A stretch of 64,000 bases of DNA from Salipaludibacillus sp. LMS25 (GCF_024362805.1 NZ_CP093299.1:2388001-2452000), one strand, 5' to 3'; counted from the first letter of the stretch, positions 28,471-37,720 are shown. The notes: generated by a model from the letters alone, not told the origin. Translations and numbers: made by a program.

Positions 28471-28631
28471 TTTATCCCACTCTTAAGGGGCAGTAAAACC
28501 CCCACCTCAAAACTTAAGAAGTGGTCGAAAAGTTTAGGTGGGGGATAAACTGCCCCTAAAGGTCCCATAAGTTAAACGAACAATCAGTGGGGGATGCAGA
28601 AAAACGCCCACTGATTGAAGCTTAGCTTTAT
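28471..28631 (+). repeat. Family A repeat, full length (reference copy)
   Basis: 161 bp from TTTATCCCACTCTTAAGGGG to GATTGAAGCTTAGCTTTAT. Hairpin 1: GGGGCAGT...ACTGCCCC with CCCCCACCT/AGGTGGGGG inside. A spacer GGTCCCATAAGTTAAACGAA follows, then hairpin 2: CAATCAGTGGG/CCCACTGATTG. Ends 31 bases before the start codon of the next gene. Confidence 0.9.
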
Positions 28632-28662
28632 AAATGACGAGATATTAGGAGGATTAGTATAC

Positions 28663-28986
28663 ATGCACATCACTTACGTAAAAATTGAGGTTCTTATGCC
28701 AGAAGGATACATAGCATTATTGAGAAATAAATTGAATGAAGCAGCTGTTATTAGGCAGGGGAATTATGATCATGTTATCTCTTATTCCTTTGTTCATGGT
28801 TACTGGAGACCGTTGGAAGGTGCTGAACCATTTGAAGGAGAAGAAGGGGAGATCTCTCACGGAACAGAATGCCTTGTCACATTTAAAACCCACTATAACA
28901 ACGTGTCTACCGTTAAAGGAATCATTGAAGACATACACCCATATGAGGAGCCAGTATATTATGTGATTCCCCTGATGGATGTGTGA
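28663..28986 (+). CDS. YqfO/NIF3 CutA-like domain protein
   Basis: 107 residues from ATG 28663 (AGGAGG ten bases upstream): MHITYVKIEVLMPEGYIALL, GNYDHVISYSFVHGYWRPLE, and the C-terminal IEDIHPYEEPVYYVIPLMDV. The GxYxxC/V...FxPLEGAxPFxGExG and HPYEEP signatures are those of the CutA1-like domain inserted in YqfO/NIF3 proteins, here as a stand-alone protein of usual length. Cytoplasmic; proposed metal-binding or regulatory function is not established for the single-domain form. A family A repeat ends immediately upstream. Confidence 0.8.
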   Translation: MHITYVKIEVLMPEGYIALLRNKLNEAAVIRQGNYDHVISYSFVHGYWRPLEGAEPFEGEEGEISHGTECLVTFKTHYNNVSTVKGIIEDIHPYEEPVYYVIPLMDV

Positions 28987-29097
28987 GTCTTAATTAAGGA
29001 TGATTTAAGTTCCGGAAAACGTCTTCTTTTTATGAGCATAGGAATTTCCTCCCCTGAAAAGGCTGTCCTGACGTGGATTGGTTTATCAGTTCTGTTA

Positions 29098-29470
29098 GCC
29101 ACGGTCAAACACAAGAAGTTTAGATGTATTGGATTATAAGGTAAAGAGAGTACCTTATTATACTGAGGATAGCGGTGGTTTTCCAAACGATATTGGTAAA
29201 GTATCACAAACAATTAATTAGGAGAATAGTTCTGAAGGTCATACGATTCCATCTTTTAGAGAAGGGCAGACATTAAGGCCAGAGGAAACAGTTTATTTAC
29301 ATTCAGTTAAGAATTTGTTAACCGAAATTCGTGATGACATGCAATCAGATACGGGTGAATTAATGCGAGATCTCGATAAAGATGATTATAATGACATTAT
29401 TAATAAGCGCTTAGTTGTGAGCTTAAAGTACCGAGAGTTTTTAGAAGCATACATTTCTCATGTGAATTAA
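29098..29470 (+). pseudogene. Decayed gene of unknown family
   Basis: One frame reads LDVLDYKVKRVPYYTEDSGG onward, meets a TAG at 29219, then continues in the same frame with TVYLHSVKNLLTEIRDDMQS and ends AYISHVN-stop. There is no start codon, and upstream sequence is broken in all frames. Likely a charged, helical protein that has lost its 5' end and acquired a stop. A 10-bp stem-loop ATCATCAAGT/ACTTGATGAT (29470-29496) follows. The stretch 29500-29960 has no convincing gene. Confidence 0.5.
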
Positions 29471-29981
29471 TCATCAAGTATTTCACACTTGATGATAGAA
29501 TGAATTAGTGTACATAAAAAAGAAGGAAAATAACCTCTTTCTGTTGAATCCTCATATTCGTGAAAAATAGGTATAGACTTTTATCTGTTTTGTTTTAGTA
29601 GACTGTTGAAATAGATAAGGAGGACCCTTTTCCCACAAGATTAAAAAGGAAGGTGCACTGAAATAATCTAGTAAACTTAATATCATTACTTTTCCACAAA
29701 GGTCCAAAATAGAATATATGAAATGGTTTGTAACAAGTACTATTAGAAGTGTATTCATGGAATGGCAAGCAGCAATGTTGTGACGATAACGGTTCGACAA
29801 GAGCAGGGTTTTAAAACATACATTAAGGCACTGTATGCATACAGTCAATCAACCTCAGCCACAACTGCCATCAACAGTAGAGGATGAAACCCCACCAAAA
29901 AAGAAATTTCCTAATCTTAGTGGTTCCTCGTTTTATCTAAGATTTTATAATCACTATTCTTTTAAAAGGAGAAAATATATT

Positions 29982-30230
29982 ATGTTTTTAAAAAAAGATC
30001 ATAGAAATATAGAAGAAGCTGTGAATAAAGCTTATTTTATTACATTTGGTTTCTGGGGATTTACTTTGTTTATAAATTCATTTTTCGAATTATTCCACAA
30101 CAGAACGTTTATATCTAACTTTCATTTATTAATAGCGGGTTTAATTATTTTCTTTATTAGTGATTATATTTGGACAAAAATTTTAAGAAAACAAGAGTAT
30201 CAAGATGAAAACAGTAAAAAGAAGGACTGA
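29982..30230 (+). CDS. Small two-helix membrane protein
   Basis: 82 residues starting MFLKKDHRNIEEAVNKAYFI at ATG 29982, with AAAAGGAG ten bases upstream. Two hydrophobic segments (about 19-38 and 50-67) and a charged C-terminal tail (KQEYQDENSKKKD). No family recognised. The gene ends inside a rho-independent terminator, a sign of a compact single-gene unit. Confidence 0.6.
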   Translation: MFLKKDHRNIEEAVNKAYFITFGFWGFTLFINSFFELFHNRTFISNFHLLIAGLIIFFISDYIWTKILRKQEYQDENSKKKD

Positions 30231-30258
30231 GACTACATAGTCTCAGTTCTTCTTTCTC
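30219..30258 (+). terminator. Terminator overlapping stop codon
   Basis: GAAGGACTGAGACTA/TAGTCTCAGTTCTTC stem-loop followed by TTTCTCTTTT; the TGA stop of the small membrane protein lies in the left arm. Confidence 0.8.
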
Positions 30259-30336
30259 TTTTATCTTGATCGGCAAGAAAAACTGTGCATCGCCTATAAT
30301 TACACCTTTCCCTTTACGATTACAAGCCTTAAGCGG

Positions 30337-31178
30337 AGACACCTAAAGCAGGTACCGCCACTATCATTTGATTGGTGGGATAATACGGTCGTTAGCCATG
30401 TTGAAGATTTTGCTTGGCTTATAGCAATGGAGGACTATTTAAGCGAGAATGCGACTGATACGGAGAGGGCTGTTGGATCTATAGGGCTTGATTTTATGTT
30501 TGTCCCTAGTAACGTTAAGGGAGTATTTGAAACTGCAATGGGTTACGACCCTGTAACTGGCAATGATCTAGGGCACGGAGAGAGGCTTATATCTGGGTTT
30601 TCTGTCGCATTAGGGCCTGTTGCGGATGCTTTTAAGCACGGCGGACGGGGAATAAGGGGAATATTCAATAATAGTGATAAATTAAAGGCTGGGGATAAGG
30701 TTAGTGATGTGGGGAGAAGTATTAGTGGTAAGACTCATGTTAATAATCCCTATGATGCGGCTGGTAATCTAAAACCTAATGTAAGGTATAGAACTGGTGA
30801 GTACAATTATATATATGAGACCGACGAATTGGGCAGGATTAGTAAATTTGAAACGGATAACTTACAATTGACGGCAAGAGATTGAGGCACGATCCTAAGA
30901 CGCCAGGAAAACAGCCGGGGGATCATGCAGGGCACATAGCGGCAGATAGATTTGGCGGTTCTCCTAATTTAGATAATTTAGTGTCGCAAGCTAGTAATGT
31001 GAACTTAAGTCAGTATAAGGTATTAGAAAATCAGTGGGCGACCGCAATAAAAGAAGGAAAACATGTTAAAGTAAATGTAGAGTTAGAGTATAATAGTGTT
31101 ATCAGAACTAGACCTTCTGGATTTAAGATAGAGTATGAGATAGATGGTGTTTTACATTATGAGACGCTATTGAATTAA
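30337..31178 (+). pseudogene. Polymorphic toxin C-terminus (LXG-type, nuclease domain), frameshifted
   Basis: An open frame without a proper start reads FDWWDNTVVSHVEDFAWLIA, then a pre-toxin linker typical of LXG toxins (GSIGLDFMFVPSNVKGVFET), and YNYIYETDELGRISKFET. At 30885 a TGA interrupts, and frame +1 continues with RHDPKTPGKQPGDHAGHIAA and DRFGGSPNLDNLVSQ, the DNA/RNA non-specific endonuclease type 2 motif. One missing T near 30880 explains the break (LTARD-L-RHDP). The N-terminal LXG part is absent. Two DUF600-type immunity genes follow, starting 13 bases after the end. Confidence 0.75.
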
Positions 31179-31191
31179 GGAGATGGTATGT

Positions 31192-31650
31192 ATGAGTAAA
31201 GTTTTTGAAGATAAATTTAGTGAGTTACAAGCAGATATGGTGTCAATTTGTTTAGAGTATGTAGAAAATAGAGCAGATGAGATATACATATATTGTTCTT
31301 ATGAGATAACATCTCGTACAAGTAATTTCTTTTATAAAGTTAATGGAAAAGTGTTGAGAAATCATGAGCTGAATGGGGCTGTTGATGGTAGTGGGGGGTT
31401 TAGATATGATACTTCTGTTGAACGTCAGAGGGGTGTGCTAAATATATTAGATAGTAATATTAAAGAAATGGTCAAATTGTGTGAGGAATATGATAGAGAG
31501 ATGCCTACCGAGATAAAGTTAATTTACAATGTAGCTAACAATAGTTTGAAAGCAGACTATAGGTATGATATGGTACATTCTAATGACCCTGATAAAATTG
31601 GATCTGTTGTATTTTTGGAATGGTTTGAAGAGATGAAATCTAATATGTAG
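31192..31650 (+). CDS. DUF600 / YezG-type immunity protein, copy 1
   Basis: 152 residues from ATG 31192 (AAGGAG nine bases upstream). The family pattern EMPTEIKLIYNVANNSLKAD and the closing EWFEEMKSN match DUF600/YezG, the antitoxin partner of LXG toxin YeeF in B. subtilis. It lies right behind a nuclease-type toxin remnant, so it is the cognate immunity gene. Copy 2 at 31755-32213 is about two-thirds identical, with the middle (40-85) most divergent. A hairpin with T run after the stop is repeated behind copy 2. Confidence 0.85.
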   Translation: MSKVFEDKFSELQADMVSICLEYVENRADEIYIYCSYEITSRTSNFFYKVNGKVLRNHELNGAVDGSGGFRYDTSVERQRGVLNILDSNIKEMVKLCEEYDREMPTEIKLIYNVANNSLKADYRYDMVHSNDPDKIGSVVFLEWFEEMKSNM

Positions 31651-31754
31651 AAATGAACCTCGATTGGCTGGATGAAGCCTTTCGGGGTTGGTTTTTTAGG
31701 AGAAAGAAATGGAGAGGATTTTAGCTAAGTTATTAAATTAAGGGGATGGTATAT

Positions 31755-32213
31755 ATGAGTAAAGTTTTTGAAGATAAGTTTAGTGAATTGCAAGCAGATA
31801 TGGTGTCAATTTGTTTAGAGTATGTTGAAGATAGGGCAGAGAAGATATTTATACATTGTTCCTTAGAAAAAAAACTTGTATCATCTAGTTTTTTCTATTG
31901 TATAAATGGCAAAGTTGTTGAGAGGCATAAATTAAATGATGCTCTTGATAGTGAGGATGATTTCCAATATGATACATCAGGAGAAAGGCAAAGTGGTGTA
32001 TTAAATATAATAAATGACAATATTGTGGCAATGCTTAAATTGTGTGAGGAATATAATAGAGAAATGCCTACCGAGATAAAGTTAATTTATAATGTAGCTG
32101 AAAATAGTTTAAAAGCAGATTACAGGTATGATATGGTGTATTCCAATTATCCTGATAAATCACCTGATGATATTTCAATGGAATGGTTTGACGAGATAAA
32201 ATCTAATATGTAG
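31755..32213 (+). CDS. DUF600 / YezG-type immunity protein, copy 2
   Basis: 152 residues from ATG 31755 (AAGGGG upstream). Same start MSKVFEDKFSELQADMVSIC and same core EMPTEIKLIYNVAENSLKAD as copy 1, with a diverged middle (KIFIHCSLEKKLVSSS). The sequence just before it (GCTAAGTTATTAAATTAAGG) looks like the 3' end of a second toxin gene (AKLLN-stop, compare LLN-stop of the toxin at 31178), so the array probably came from toxin-immunity cassettes that lost the second toxin. Followed by the repeated terminator-like hairpin at 32217-32264. Confidence 0.85.
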   Translation: MSKVFEDKFSELQADMVSICLEYVEDRAEKIFIHCSLEKKLVSSSFFYCINGKVVERHKLNDALDSEDDFQYDTSGERQSGVLNIINDNIVAMLKLCEEYNREMPTEIKLIYNVAENSLKADYRYDMVYSNYPDKSPDDISMEWFDEIKSNM

Positions 32214-32216
32214 AAA

Positions 32217-32264
32217 CGAACCTCGATTGGCTTGATGAAGCCTTTCGGGGTTGGTTTTTAGGAG
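32217..32264 (+). terminator. Repeated terminator-like hairpin after immunity genes
   Basis: AACCTCGATTGGCTTGATGAAG then CCTTTCGGGGTTGGTTTTT; AACCTCGA pairs with TTTCGGGGTT (with G-U pairs). An almost identical copy follows immunity copy 1 at 31654-31702, so it belongs to the duplicated unit. Confidence 0.55.
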
Positions 32265-32357
32265 AAAGAAATTTTGAATAGTGGTGGTAGTTATCCTACA
32301 ACCACCACCATTTCTTTTGGTAAAGACTATTTTTCTAATAGTGCGGTTAGTGCTATT

Positions 32358-32397
32358 CCTAACTGAACAGCCTTAATTGGCTATGTTAGGTTTTTTT
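32358..32397 (+). terminator. Rho-independent terminator
   Basis: CCTAACTGAACAGCC pairs with GGCTATGTTAGG around a short loop, followed by seven T. Closes the toxin-immunity unit. A second hairpin, GTGGTGGTAG/ACCACCACCA, is at 32281-32312. Confidence 0.8.
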
Positions 32398-32460
32398 CTT
32401 TCAGATCTGCATAACGGGTGTACCGGTATAATGAAAAGGGATGCAGAAGGACGCTTTTGT

Positions 32461-32618
32461 TTTATCCCACTCTTAAGGGGCAGTAAAACCCCCACCTCAA
32501 AACTTAACAAGGTCGAAACGTTTAGGCGGGGGATAAACTGCCCCTAAAAGTCCCATAAGTTAAGCTAACAATCAGTGGGGGATGCAGCAAACTCCCACTG
32601 ATTGAAGCTTAGCTTTAT
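32461..32618 (+). repeat. Family A repeat, full length
   Basis: TTTATCCCACTCTTAAGGGG to GATTGAAGCTTAGCTTTAT, both hairpins present. Its right-hand TTTAT contains the stop codon (minus strand TAA) of the small membrane protein at 32615-32785. Confidence 0.9.
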
Positions 32619-32785
32619 TTAGTAGTTTTATTATTGGGCACTTTTATAAATGTATGCACCAATAGTAAGATTATAATTCCTAAGTTAATATAATCGATCC
32701 AATCAGGCAAAACACTATTGGTAAAAAAACTGTATGAAGATGTTACCAATAAAAAAAATGCTAATATTAAAACAATATATTTCAT
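32615..32785 (-). CDS. Small membrane protein (56 aa)
   Basis: MKYIVLILAFFLLVTSSYSF at the N-terminus, a second hydrophobic stretch (YINLGIIILLLVHTFI) and a basic tail VPNNKTTK. ATG 32785 is preceded by AAAGGGGAT at a proper distance. Two membrane helices predicted. Its TAA is formed by the end of a family A repeat. Family unknown; it may be an immunity or stress-type small protein. Confidence 0.5.
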   Translation of the reverse strand: MKYIVLILAFFLLVTSSYSFFTNSVLPDWIDYINLGIIILLLVHTFIKVPNNKTTK

Positions 32786-32901
32786 TATTCTTATCCCCTT
32801 TAGAGTGTTGTTTTGAACCGCAATCTCTACAATGTATAAGAAATTTATAAGACAAATCTGAGTATCTGCAAGATACCATATATTCTTACCCTTTTTTTCT
32901 A

Positions 32902-32955
32902 TTTATCCCACTCTTAAGGGGTAGTAAAACTCCCACTGTTGAAGCTTAGCTTTAT
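32902..32955 (+). repeat. Family A repeat, internal-deletion form
   Basis: 54 bp: TTTATCCCACTCTTAAGGGG joined through GTAAAACTCCCACTG to TTGAAGCTTAGCTTTAT. Same deletion class as 1574-1628 and 20888-20942. The surrounding 32786-33220 shows no gene. Confidence 0.8.
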
Positions 32956-33220
32956 TCACTTTAATGTTATATGATTATAATCAAAGTGATGTATAAAGTC
33001 AATGTACTTTACACTATGAAACAGCTCTATTTTCTTACCTTGATTGTCTACTAGTTATACTTCCAAATCTGGATGATCCACCTATATTAATATCCTTTCC
33101 ATTACTTATGAAGAATTTTTTGAGTCGGGTTCGTATATAAAGCAATCTATAAGAAATATAGATAAACAAGACCTGATAGGATTAAGGACATAACGTTAAA
33201 AAATGAAAGGGGCAAATGTG

Positions 33221-33589
33221 ATGAAAACAGAGCTTCAGTCTTTCCTAGAGTCATTTAATCGAGCTTTTGCGGCACACGATATCTCGATGATAGCGGATGG
33301 TTTAGCAGAGGATGTTGTATGGCGGATGGTCGGTGAGAAAGAAGTTAAAGGGAAAAAAGAAGTCATTAGCTTTTTAGAGAACATGAAAAGTGACACAACG
33401 TATCGCCTCACGATCGACACGGTGATTACCCATGGGACCACAGCCGCTATTAATGGGGTGATAGAAGGAACAAGTCCCTCAGGCAACGTGACAGCTTACG
33501 AATTTTGTGACATTTACAAGATGAACAAGCATAAGGGTGGGAAAATAAAAGAGATGACCTCGTTTGTTATTGAAAAGAAAGACGTGTGA
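33221..33589 (+). CDS. SnoaL/NTF2-like domain protein
   Basis: 122 residues: MKTELQSFLESFNRAFAAHD, ADGLAEDVVWRMVGEKEVKG, FLENMKSD and YEFCDIYKMNKHKGGKIKEM give the cone-shaped NTF2-like fold of SnoaL-type proteins. I start at ATG 33221 because GAAAGGGG lies before it; an ATG at 33203 would precede that site. Such proteins bind or convert small molecules; the function here is unknown. Single gene. Confidence 0.75.
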   Translation: MKTELQSFLESFNRAFAAHDISMIADGLAEDVVWRMVGEKEVKGKKEVISFLENMKSDTTYRLTIDTVITHGTTAAINGVIEGTSPSGNVTAYEFCDIYKMNKHKGGKIKEMTSFVIEKKDV

Positions 33590-33749
33590 GTGACAGTGAG
33601 TAACTGCTGAGTGACTTTCACATGTAATGGAGAAGTTAATCATAGATTTGGCGGTCCTTCCAAAAAAGCAATAACGTCACTATATCTCATTTTGTCTTGA
33701 CGGTTAAACGCAGGGAATCTAAGGCTATTAAAGGAGGCGCTACGCTACA

Positions 33750-34370
33750 ATGGGCAAGGTGGTCGTTGATATGTCTATGTCGCTGGATGGATTTATTGCT
33801 GGAGTAAATGATAGCCAAAAAGAACCACTCGGTGGAGGAGGAGCGGCTCTGCAACATTGGCTGTTTAATGGTCAATTGGAAAGCAGGCATAGTTCGTTTT
33901 TCAAGATGAATCCAATAAGTAGAGAGGTATTTGATAAGTCAGTGGATGCTACAGGGGCTATTTTAACGGGGAGACGAACCTATAATGTGGTAGGGGGGTG
34001 GGGAGGTAACCATCCTGCTGGAGTTCCGGTAGTTATCTTGACACATCAGCCACCAGAAGCAGCGCCTGAAGGGGACACACCCATATCATTTGTCACAGAT
34101 GGGATTGAGAGTGCAGTGAGGAAGGCGAAGGCAAGGGCAGAGGGAAAAAATGTCGGGGTGGCAGGTGCTAGAATAGTGCAGCAATGTTTGAGAGCAGGGC
34201 TTGTAGACGAACTACACATCCATCACATTCCGATTCTGCTAGGTAAAGGAATCCGTTTGTTTACGTCCCTTTCTGAACGCATTCCCTTAACGGTTAAAGA
34301 GACGATTAGTGACGGTGATGTGACTCACATCCTGTATTCAGTTGAGAGAGTAGGTAGAGTTTCTGATTAA
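33750..34370 (+). CDS. Dihydrofolate reductase/RibD C-terminal family protein
   Basis: 206 residues: VVVDMSMSLDGFIAGVNDSQ, AILTGRRTYNVVGGWGGNHP, VPVVILTHQPPEAAPEG, VGVAGARIVQQCLRAGLVDE and ILLGKGIRLFTSL are the blocks of the YyaP/RibD-C reductase family. Start ATG 33750 has AAAGGAGG about ten bases upstream. It is likely an NADPH-binding reductase of uncertain substrate, not a folate reductase. Followed by a family B repeat. Confidence 0.9.
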   Translation: MGKVVVDMSMSLDGFIAGVNDSQKEPLGGGGAALQHWLFNGQLESRHSSFFKMNPISREVFDKSVDATGAILTGRRTYNVVGGWGGNHPAGVPVVILTHQPPEAAPEGDTPISFVTDGIESAVRKAKARAEGKNVGVAGARIVQQCLRAGLVDELHIHHIPILLGKGIRLFTSLSERIPLTVKETISDGDVTHILYSVERVGRVSD

Positions 34371-34423
34371 AGCAGTGGTGCAATGGACTCTATTAGTTGG
34401 TGATCAACAGGAGGCTATAGCGT

Positions 34424-34519
34424 TTTATCACAGATAACGGACGCTAATGTCTTGATTGACTCAACTACCAATCAGTGGGAGAAGAATGAAAACACCCACT
34501 GATTGAAGGTTCGTTTTAT
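34424..34519 (+). repeat. Family B repeat lacking first hairpin
   Basis: TTTATCACAGATAACGGACG goes straight to the second part (CAATCAGTGGG/CCCACTGATTG) and ends GATTGAAGGTTCGTTTTAT. The first hairpin is deleted between CCGTC-like arms (GATAACNG direct repeats). Its closing TTTTATG overlaps the ATG of the following broken gene. Confidence 0.8.
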
Positions 34520-34846
34520 GTCACAGGCGTTACTTATACCGAATGACTATCTTGAACCGATGCAACGTGATCCTATGTGGCAAGAGTTTGAGACCCTTGC
34601 CCATACACTATGGTGGCATGATTGTTAAAGGCATCGCAAATGTCATTGCCTGAAGACAATTGGTTGAACATGTTGTGCTCTACATATGTGATAGTGGGTT
34701 AAAACAGTAATCTTTTTTTTCATGACGGTGCGAAAAAGCTTGTAGATCATCTTAAAGATGGGAAATATAATATTTTACGAGGACAAGACCATGATGTTGC
34801 TCCGTCAGCTCTCGCCCCTTTACTCATAGAATTTCACAAAAATTAA
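34518..34846 (+). pseudogene. Alpha/beta hydrolase, multiply frameshifted remnant
   Basis: Fragments in different frames: LEPMQRDPMWQEFETLAHTL (34518 on), GMIVKGIANVIA, and the C-terminus HDGAKKLVDHLKDGKYNILR then GQDHDVAPSALAPLLIEF to a TAA. The GQDHDV stretch with its histidine and the order of blocks fit alpha/beta hydrolases that accompany such regulators and reductases in Bacillus. The N-terminal half including the nucleophile elbow is lost; the break lies at a family B repeat. Confidence 0.6.
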
Positions 34847-34969
34847 CCACATGTTTGGTGAAAGCTGAAAGTTGGAAAGACTGAATAGGTCTCAAAGTAG
34901 CATAATGTTAAACAGTGTTTTTGAGAGCATTACAGGCTAACAAAAAATAAAGGTAGAGGGTGAATCGTG

Positions 34970-35401
34970 ATGATTTTAGGCATTAACCCGTATTTTATTT
35001 TCAACGGACATGCAAAAGAGGCTGTGGCATTTTACGAAAAAGCGTTGGCAGCTGAAGTTCTTGGTGTTATGACATTTGGAGATTTACCAGCTGATGCCGA
35101 TATGCTTGTACCTTCTGACGCGAAGGAGCGTGTCATGCATGCTCATCTTAAGATCGGAGAGACAGATTTAATGCTATCTGATAATTTCCCTGGTCAACCT
35201 TATACAGAGGGGACGAATGTGACAGTGGCGGTTAATTTAGATAACTCAGTAAAAGCAGAAGAGGTTTATTCAAGTCTAGTAGAAGGTGGGAAAGACATTA
35301 TGCCACTGCAAGCGACGCAATTTAGTCCCGCCTACGGTCAAGTAATAGATAAATATGGGGTGACTTGGCATATTTCAACACAAGTACCGGAAAACAGGTG
35401 A
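34970..35401 (+). CDS. VOC-superfamily protein, PhnB/YjdN-like
   Basis: 143 residues: MILGINPYFIFNGHAKEAVA, FYEKALAAEVLGVMTFGDLP, MHAHLKIGETDLMLSDNFPG and QFSPAYGQVIDKYGVTWHIS are typical of PhnB/YjdN-like glyoxalase-fold proteins. ATG 34970 follows GAGGGTG. Function in the family is poorly defined; metal-binding enzymes or resistance proteins are related. Followed by a terminator. Confidence 0.88.
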   Translation: MILGINPYFIFNGHAKEAVAFYEKALAAEVLGVMTFGDLPADADMLVPSDAKERVMHAHLKIGETDLMLSDNFPGQPYTEGTNVTVAVNLDNSVKAEEVYSSLVEGGKDIMPLQATQFSPAYGQVIDKYGVTWHISTQVPENR

Positions 35402-35474
35402 CCTAACGTCGTTTTCAGGGTGCTCCTTAAGCTACTAAGAGACAGCCATCGTCGTGAATATATAACAATGTATG

Positions 35475-35503
35475 CCATGATCCCTAGGGTCATGGTGTTT
35501 TTT
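35475..35503 (+). terminator. Rho-independent terminator
   Basis: CCATGATCCC/GGGTCATGG hairpin followed by TGTTTTTT. The remainder of 35504-35929 shows no gene. Confidence 0.75.
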
Positions 35504-35929
35504 AATACCCTCGCACGGCCGATAGCACAATTGCTTTAATGGCGGAAGAACAGTACGTCAACGAGCAGTTATGGATATAGTCTCTTTACTATCCTATGTT
35601 CCCCATTAGTTATTCTAAGTTTAATGTGACCCTTTGAAAATAACGAGAGAAAGAAAATTCGACAAATTTGAAAAAAATGTCGCAGTAACTAAAAATGAAA
35701 AAAGTAAATATAAGGGATAAAAATAGACCTAATTAGACTCCTTTTTCCTTTTTAAGCAAGAAAATATATAAGTCTTTAGTAGTTGTTAGTCAAAATAAGT
35801 CGGAAAGTACCTGTAATAGTACGGGACATATGTACTAATGACAACCTTTAATGGGATATATTATGATGATCCTGTGAATCTTTTCCTAGATCGGCATCGT
35901 ACTTATAACTAATTATAAAAAAGGAGTGG

Positions 35930-37084
35930 ATGAAAATAGAAAAACGAGATGATACGTATCAACTTGAGAGATTTTCTAAAACACAAGCTGAATTTGACCA
36001 GTACTATGAATACGATCTTCAACCAATCGCGGAAAAGTTGGAGGGCGAGCGACTAAAAACGATCTCTTTAGCAAAAGAACAGGCAAAAAAACTCATCATT
36101 CCTGGCCTTGTAGCACTTGCTATGATCGTTTTCTTTGAGGGCATTAGTTTTTTTGTAATGGCAGCATTGGCTGCATACGGGGCGTATTTATTTAAGAATG
36201 TTTATGAGCAAAGAAAGAAAATGCGAGTAAAAATTAAGGAGAAACTCGTGACTGCACTCATTCAATTTCTTAATCCTAATTTCACGTACAAGCCAAAGAG
36301 CTATGTGCATCGTAATCAATTTATAAAATCGAATATCTTTAAGAATGACCCGGATCGTTATTCAGGTGATGACTTAATAAAAGGTTTTGTAGGACATGAT
36401 GATGTGGATGCTTATGGTAATAAAGGAACGAAAACAGAGCTGTCTTTCTCAGAAATTAAAGCCGAGAAGGTTGATAAATACCAAGGCAGAAATGGCAAAC
36501 TACGGACACGGGTTACGACCATTTTCCAAGGCATGATCTTTATCGTGGATTTCAATAAAGATTTTGAAGGTTTAACGACGGTTGTGCCGAAGCAACAAGG
36601 ATTGAAGATATCGTTACCAAGTTTCTTATCGGGTGAAAAAGGAAGACGTCTGGAAGAAGTAGTGTTAGAAGATTTGGAATTTATGGATAAATTCACGGTT
36701 CGTACAACAGATCAAATTAAAGCGCGATATATTTTAACACCGGGATTTATGAGACGTCTTTATGAGTTTGCCACAAAGAAAAGAGAGGTTCAGCCTCAAA
36801 AGAATACGAAGAAGCCAGAAACCTTTATGGAAGCAGTTGAAATAGGATTTAATATAAGTGATAACAAGGGAGGATTAAGTCAAGAGGATGGGAATGCGAC
36901 TTATTTTTCATTTAGAGATGGAAAAATGTATTTCTTGCTTTCCACAGGCAAAGAACATTTTGAATCAAGTCTTCTAAAGCCAATAAATAAGAATCTGGTG
37001 CAAGAGTATTATGAAGATATTAACAAATCATTAGAGTTAGTTGATGAATTGAACTTAAATTTACGTATTTGGTCTAAAGAATAA
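35930..37084 (+). CDS. DUF3137-domain membrane protein
   Basis: 384 residues: two adjacent hydrophobic segments (about 55-90: IIPGLVALAMIVFFEGISFF, VMAALAAYGAYLF), followed by a cytoplasmic DUF3137 region with KGFVGHDDVDAYG, LSFSEIKAEKV and FQGMIFIVDFNKDF. AAGGAG lies only three bases before the ATG, but no better start is seen. It is paired with LemA (ten-base gap), a conserved arrangement in Firmicutes; role unknown, membrane-associated. Confidence 0.85.
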   Translation: MKIEKRDDTYQLERFSKTQAEFDQYYEYDLQPIAEKLEGERLKTISLAKEQAKKLIIPGLVALAMIVFFEGISFFVMAALAAYGAYLFKNVYEQRKKMRVKIKEKLVTALIQFLNPNFTYKPKSYVHRNQFIKSNIFKNDPDRYSGDDLIKGFVGHDDVDAYGNKGTKTELSFSEIKAEKVDKYQGRNGKLRTRVTTIFQGMIFIVDFNKDFEGLTTVVPKQQGLKISLPSFLSGEKGRRLEEVVLEDLEFMDKFTVRTTDQIKARYILTPGFMRRLYEFATKKREVQPQKNTKKPETFMEAVEIGFNISDNKGGLSQEDGNATYFSFRDGKMYFLLSTGKEHFESSLLKPINKNLVQEYYEDINKSLELVDELNLNLRIWSKE

Positions 37085-37094
37085 AAGGGGGCAC

Positions 37095-37655
37095 GTGTTA
37101 ATGGTTATTCTCATCATCGTTTTAGTCGTACTGGCACTTTTCCTTATTTTCAATTACAACAGTTTTCAAAAGCTGAATTTAAATGTTGATAATGCATTTG
37201 CGGATCTTGATGCTTTTCTAATGAAACGGGTGGATCAGCTTGATAATTTAATACAAACAGCCCGTCAAGCGACGGATAAAGAAATTGAAGCATTAGAAAA
37301 TGTTATTGGGTTACGTCAAGGGATTTTAAAAGCAAGCAATCCGAATGAAAAAATAAAAGCGCATAATCAGTTAACGAGAGAAATGCAAGCTATTACAATC
37401 ACAATCGAACGTTATCCAGAACTGCAATTTAATGAAAACTACTTGCATATTCAACGGTCTATCAATGAAATTGAAGAGCAAATTCAAGCAGCCCGTCGCA
37501 ACTATAACGGGCATGTAGGGAAATTCAATAAATCTATCGCCGTTTTTCCCGGGAACGTCATTGCTGGTTTCTTTCGCTTTACCCCGAGAGAAATGTTTGA
37601 AACGCCACAGGAAAAGCGGGAAAATGTGGATGTTAAAGCGTTATTTAATCGCTAA
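37095..37655 (+). CDS. lemA: LemA family protein
   Basis: 186 residues: one N-terminal membrane helix (VILIIVLVVLALFLIFNYNS) then a helical bundle with the family blocks NVDNAFADLDAFLMKRVDQL, ITIERYPELQFNENY and IAVFPGNVIAGFFRFTPREM. ATG 37101 is an alternative start. Forms a two-gene unit with DUF3137; a strong terminator follows within ten bases. Confidence 0.9.
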   Translation: MLMVILIIVLVVLALFLIFNYNSFQKLNLNVDNAFADLDAFLMKRVDQLDNLIQTARQATDKEIEALENVIGLRQGILKASNPNEKIKAHNQLTREMQAITITIERYPELQFNENYLHIQRSINEIEEQIQAARRNYNGHVGKFNKSIAVFPGNVIAGFFRFTPREMFETPQEKRENVDVKALFNR

Positions 37656-37660
37656 ACTTA

Positions 37661-37704
37661 TAAAAAAAAGCTGCGGGTCCAAGATATTGACCCGCAGCTT
37701 TTTG
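37661..37704 (+). terminator. Strong rho-independent terminator after lemA
   Basis: AAAAAGCTGCGGGTC pairs perfectly with GACCCGCAGCTTTTT around a nine-base loop; works in both directions. Confidence 0.9.
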
Positions 37705-37720
37705 ATATAAATGATGACTT

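Noticed and set aside
29552..29848. 98-codon minus-strand ORF
   Set aside because: No ribosome binding site and no recognisable features; treated as non-coding.
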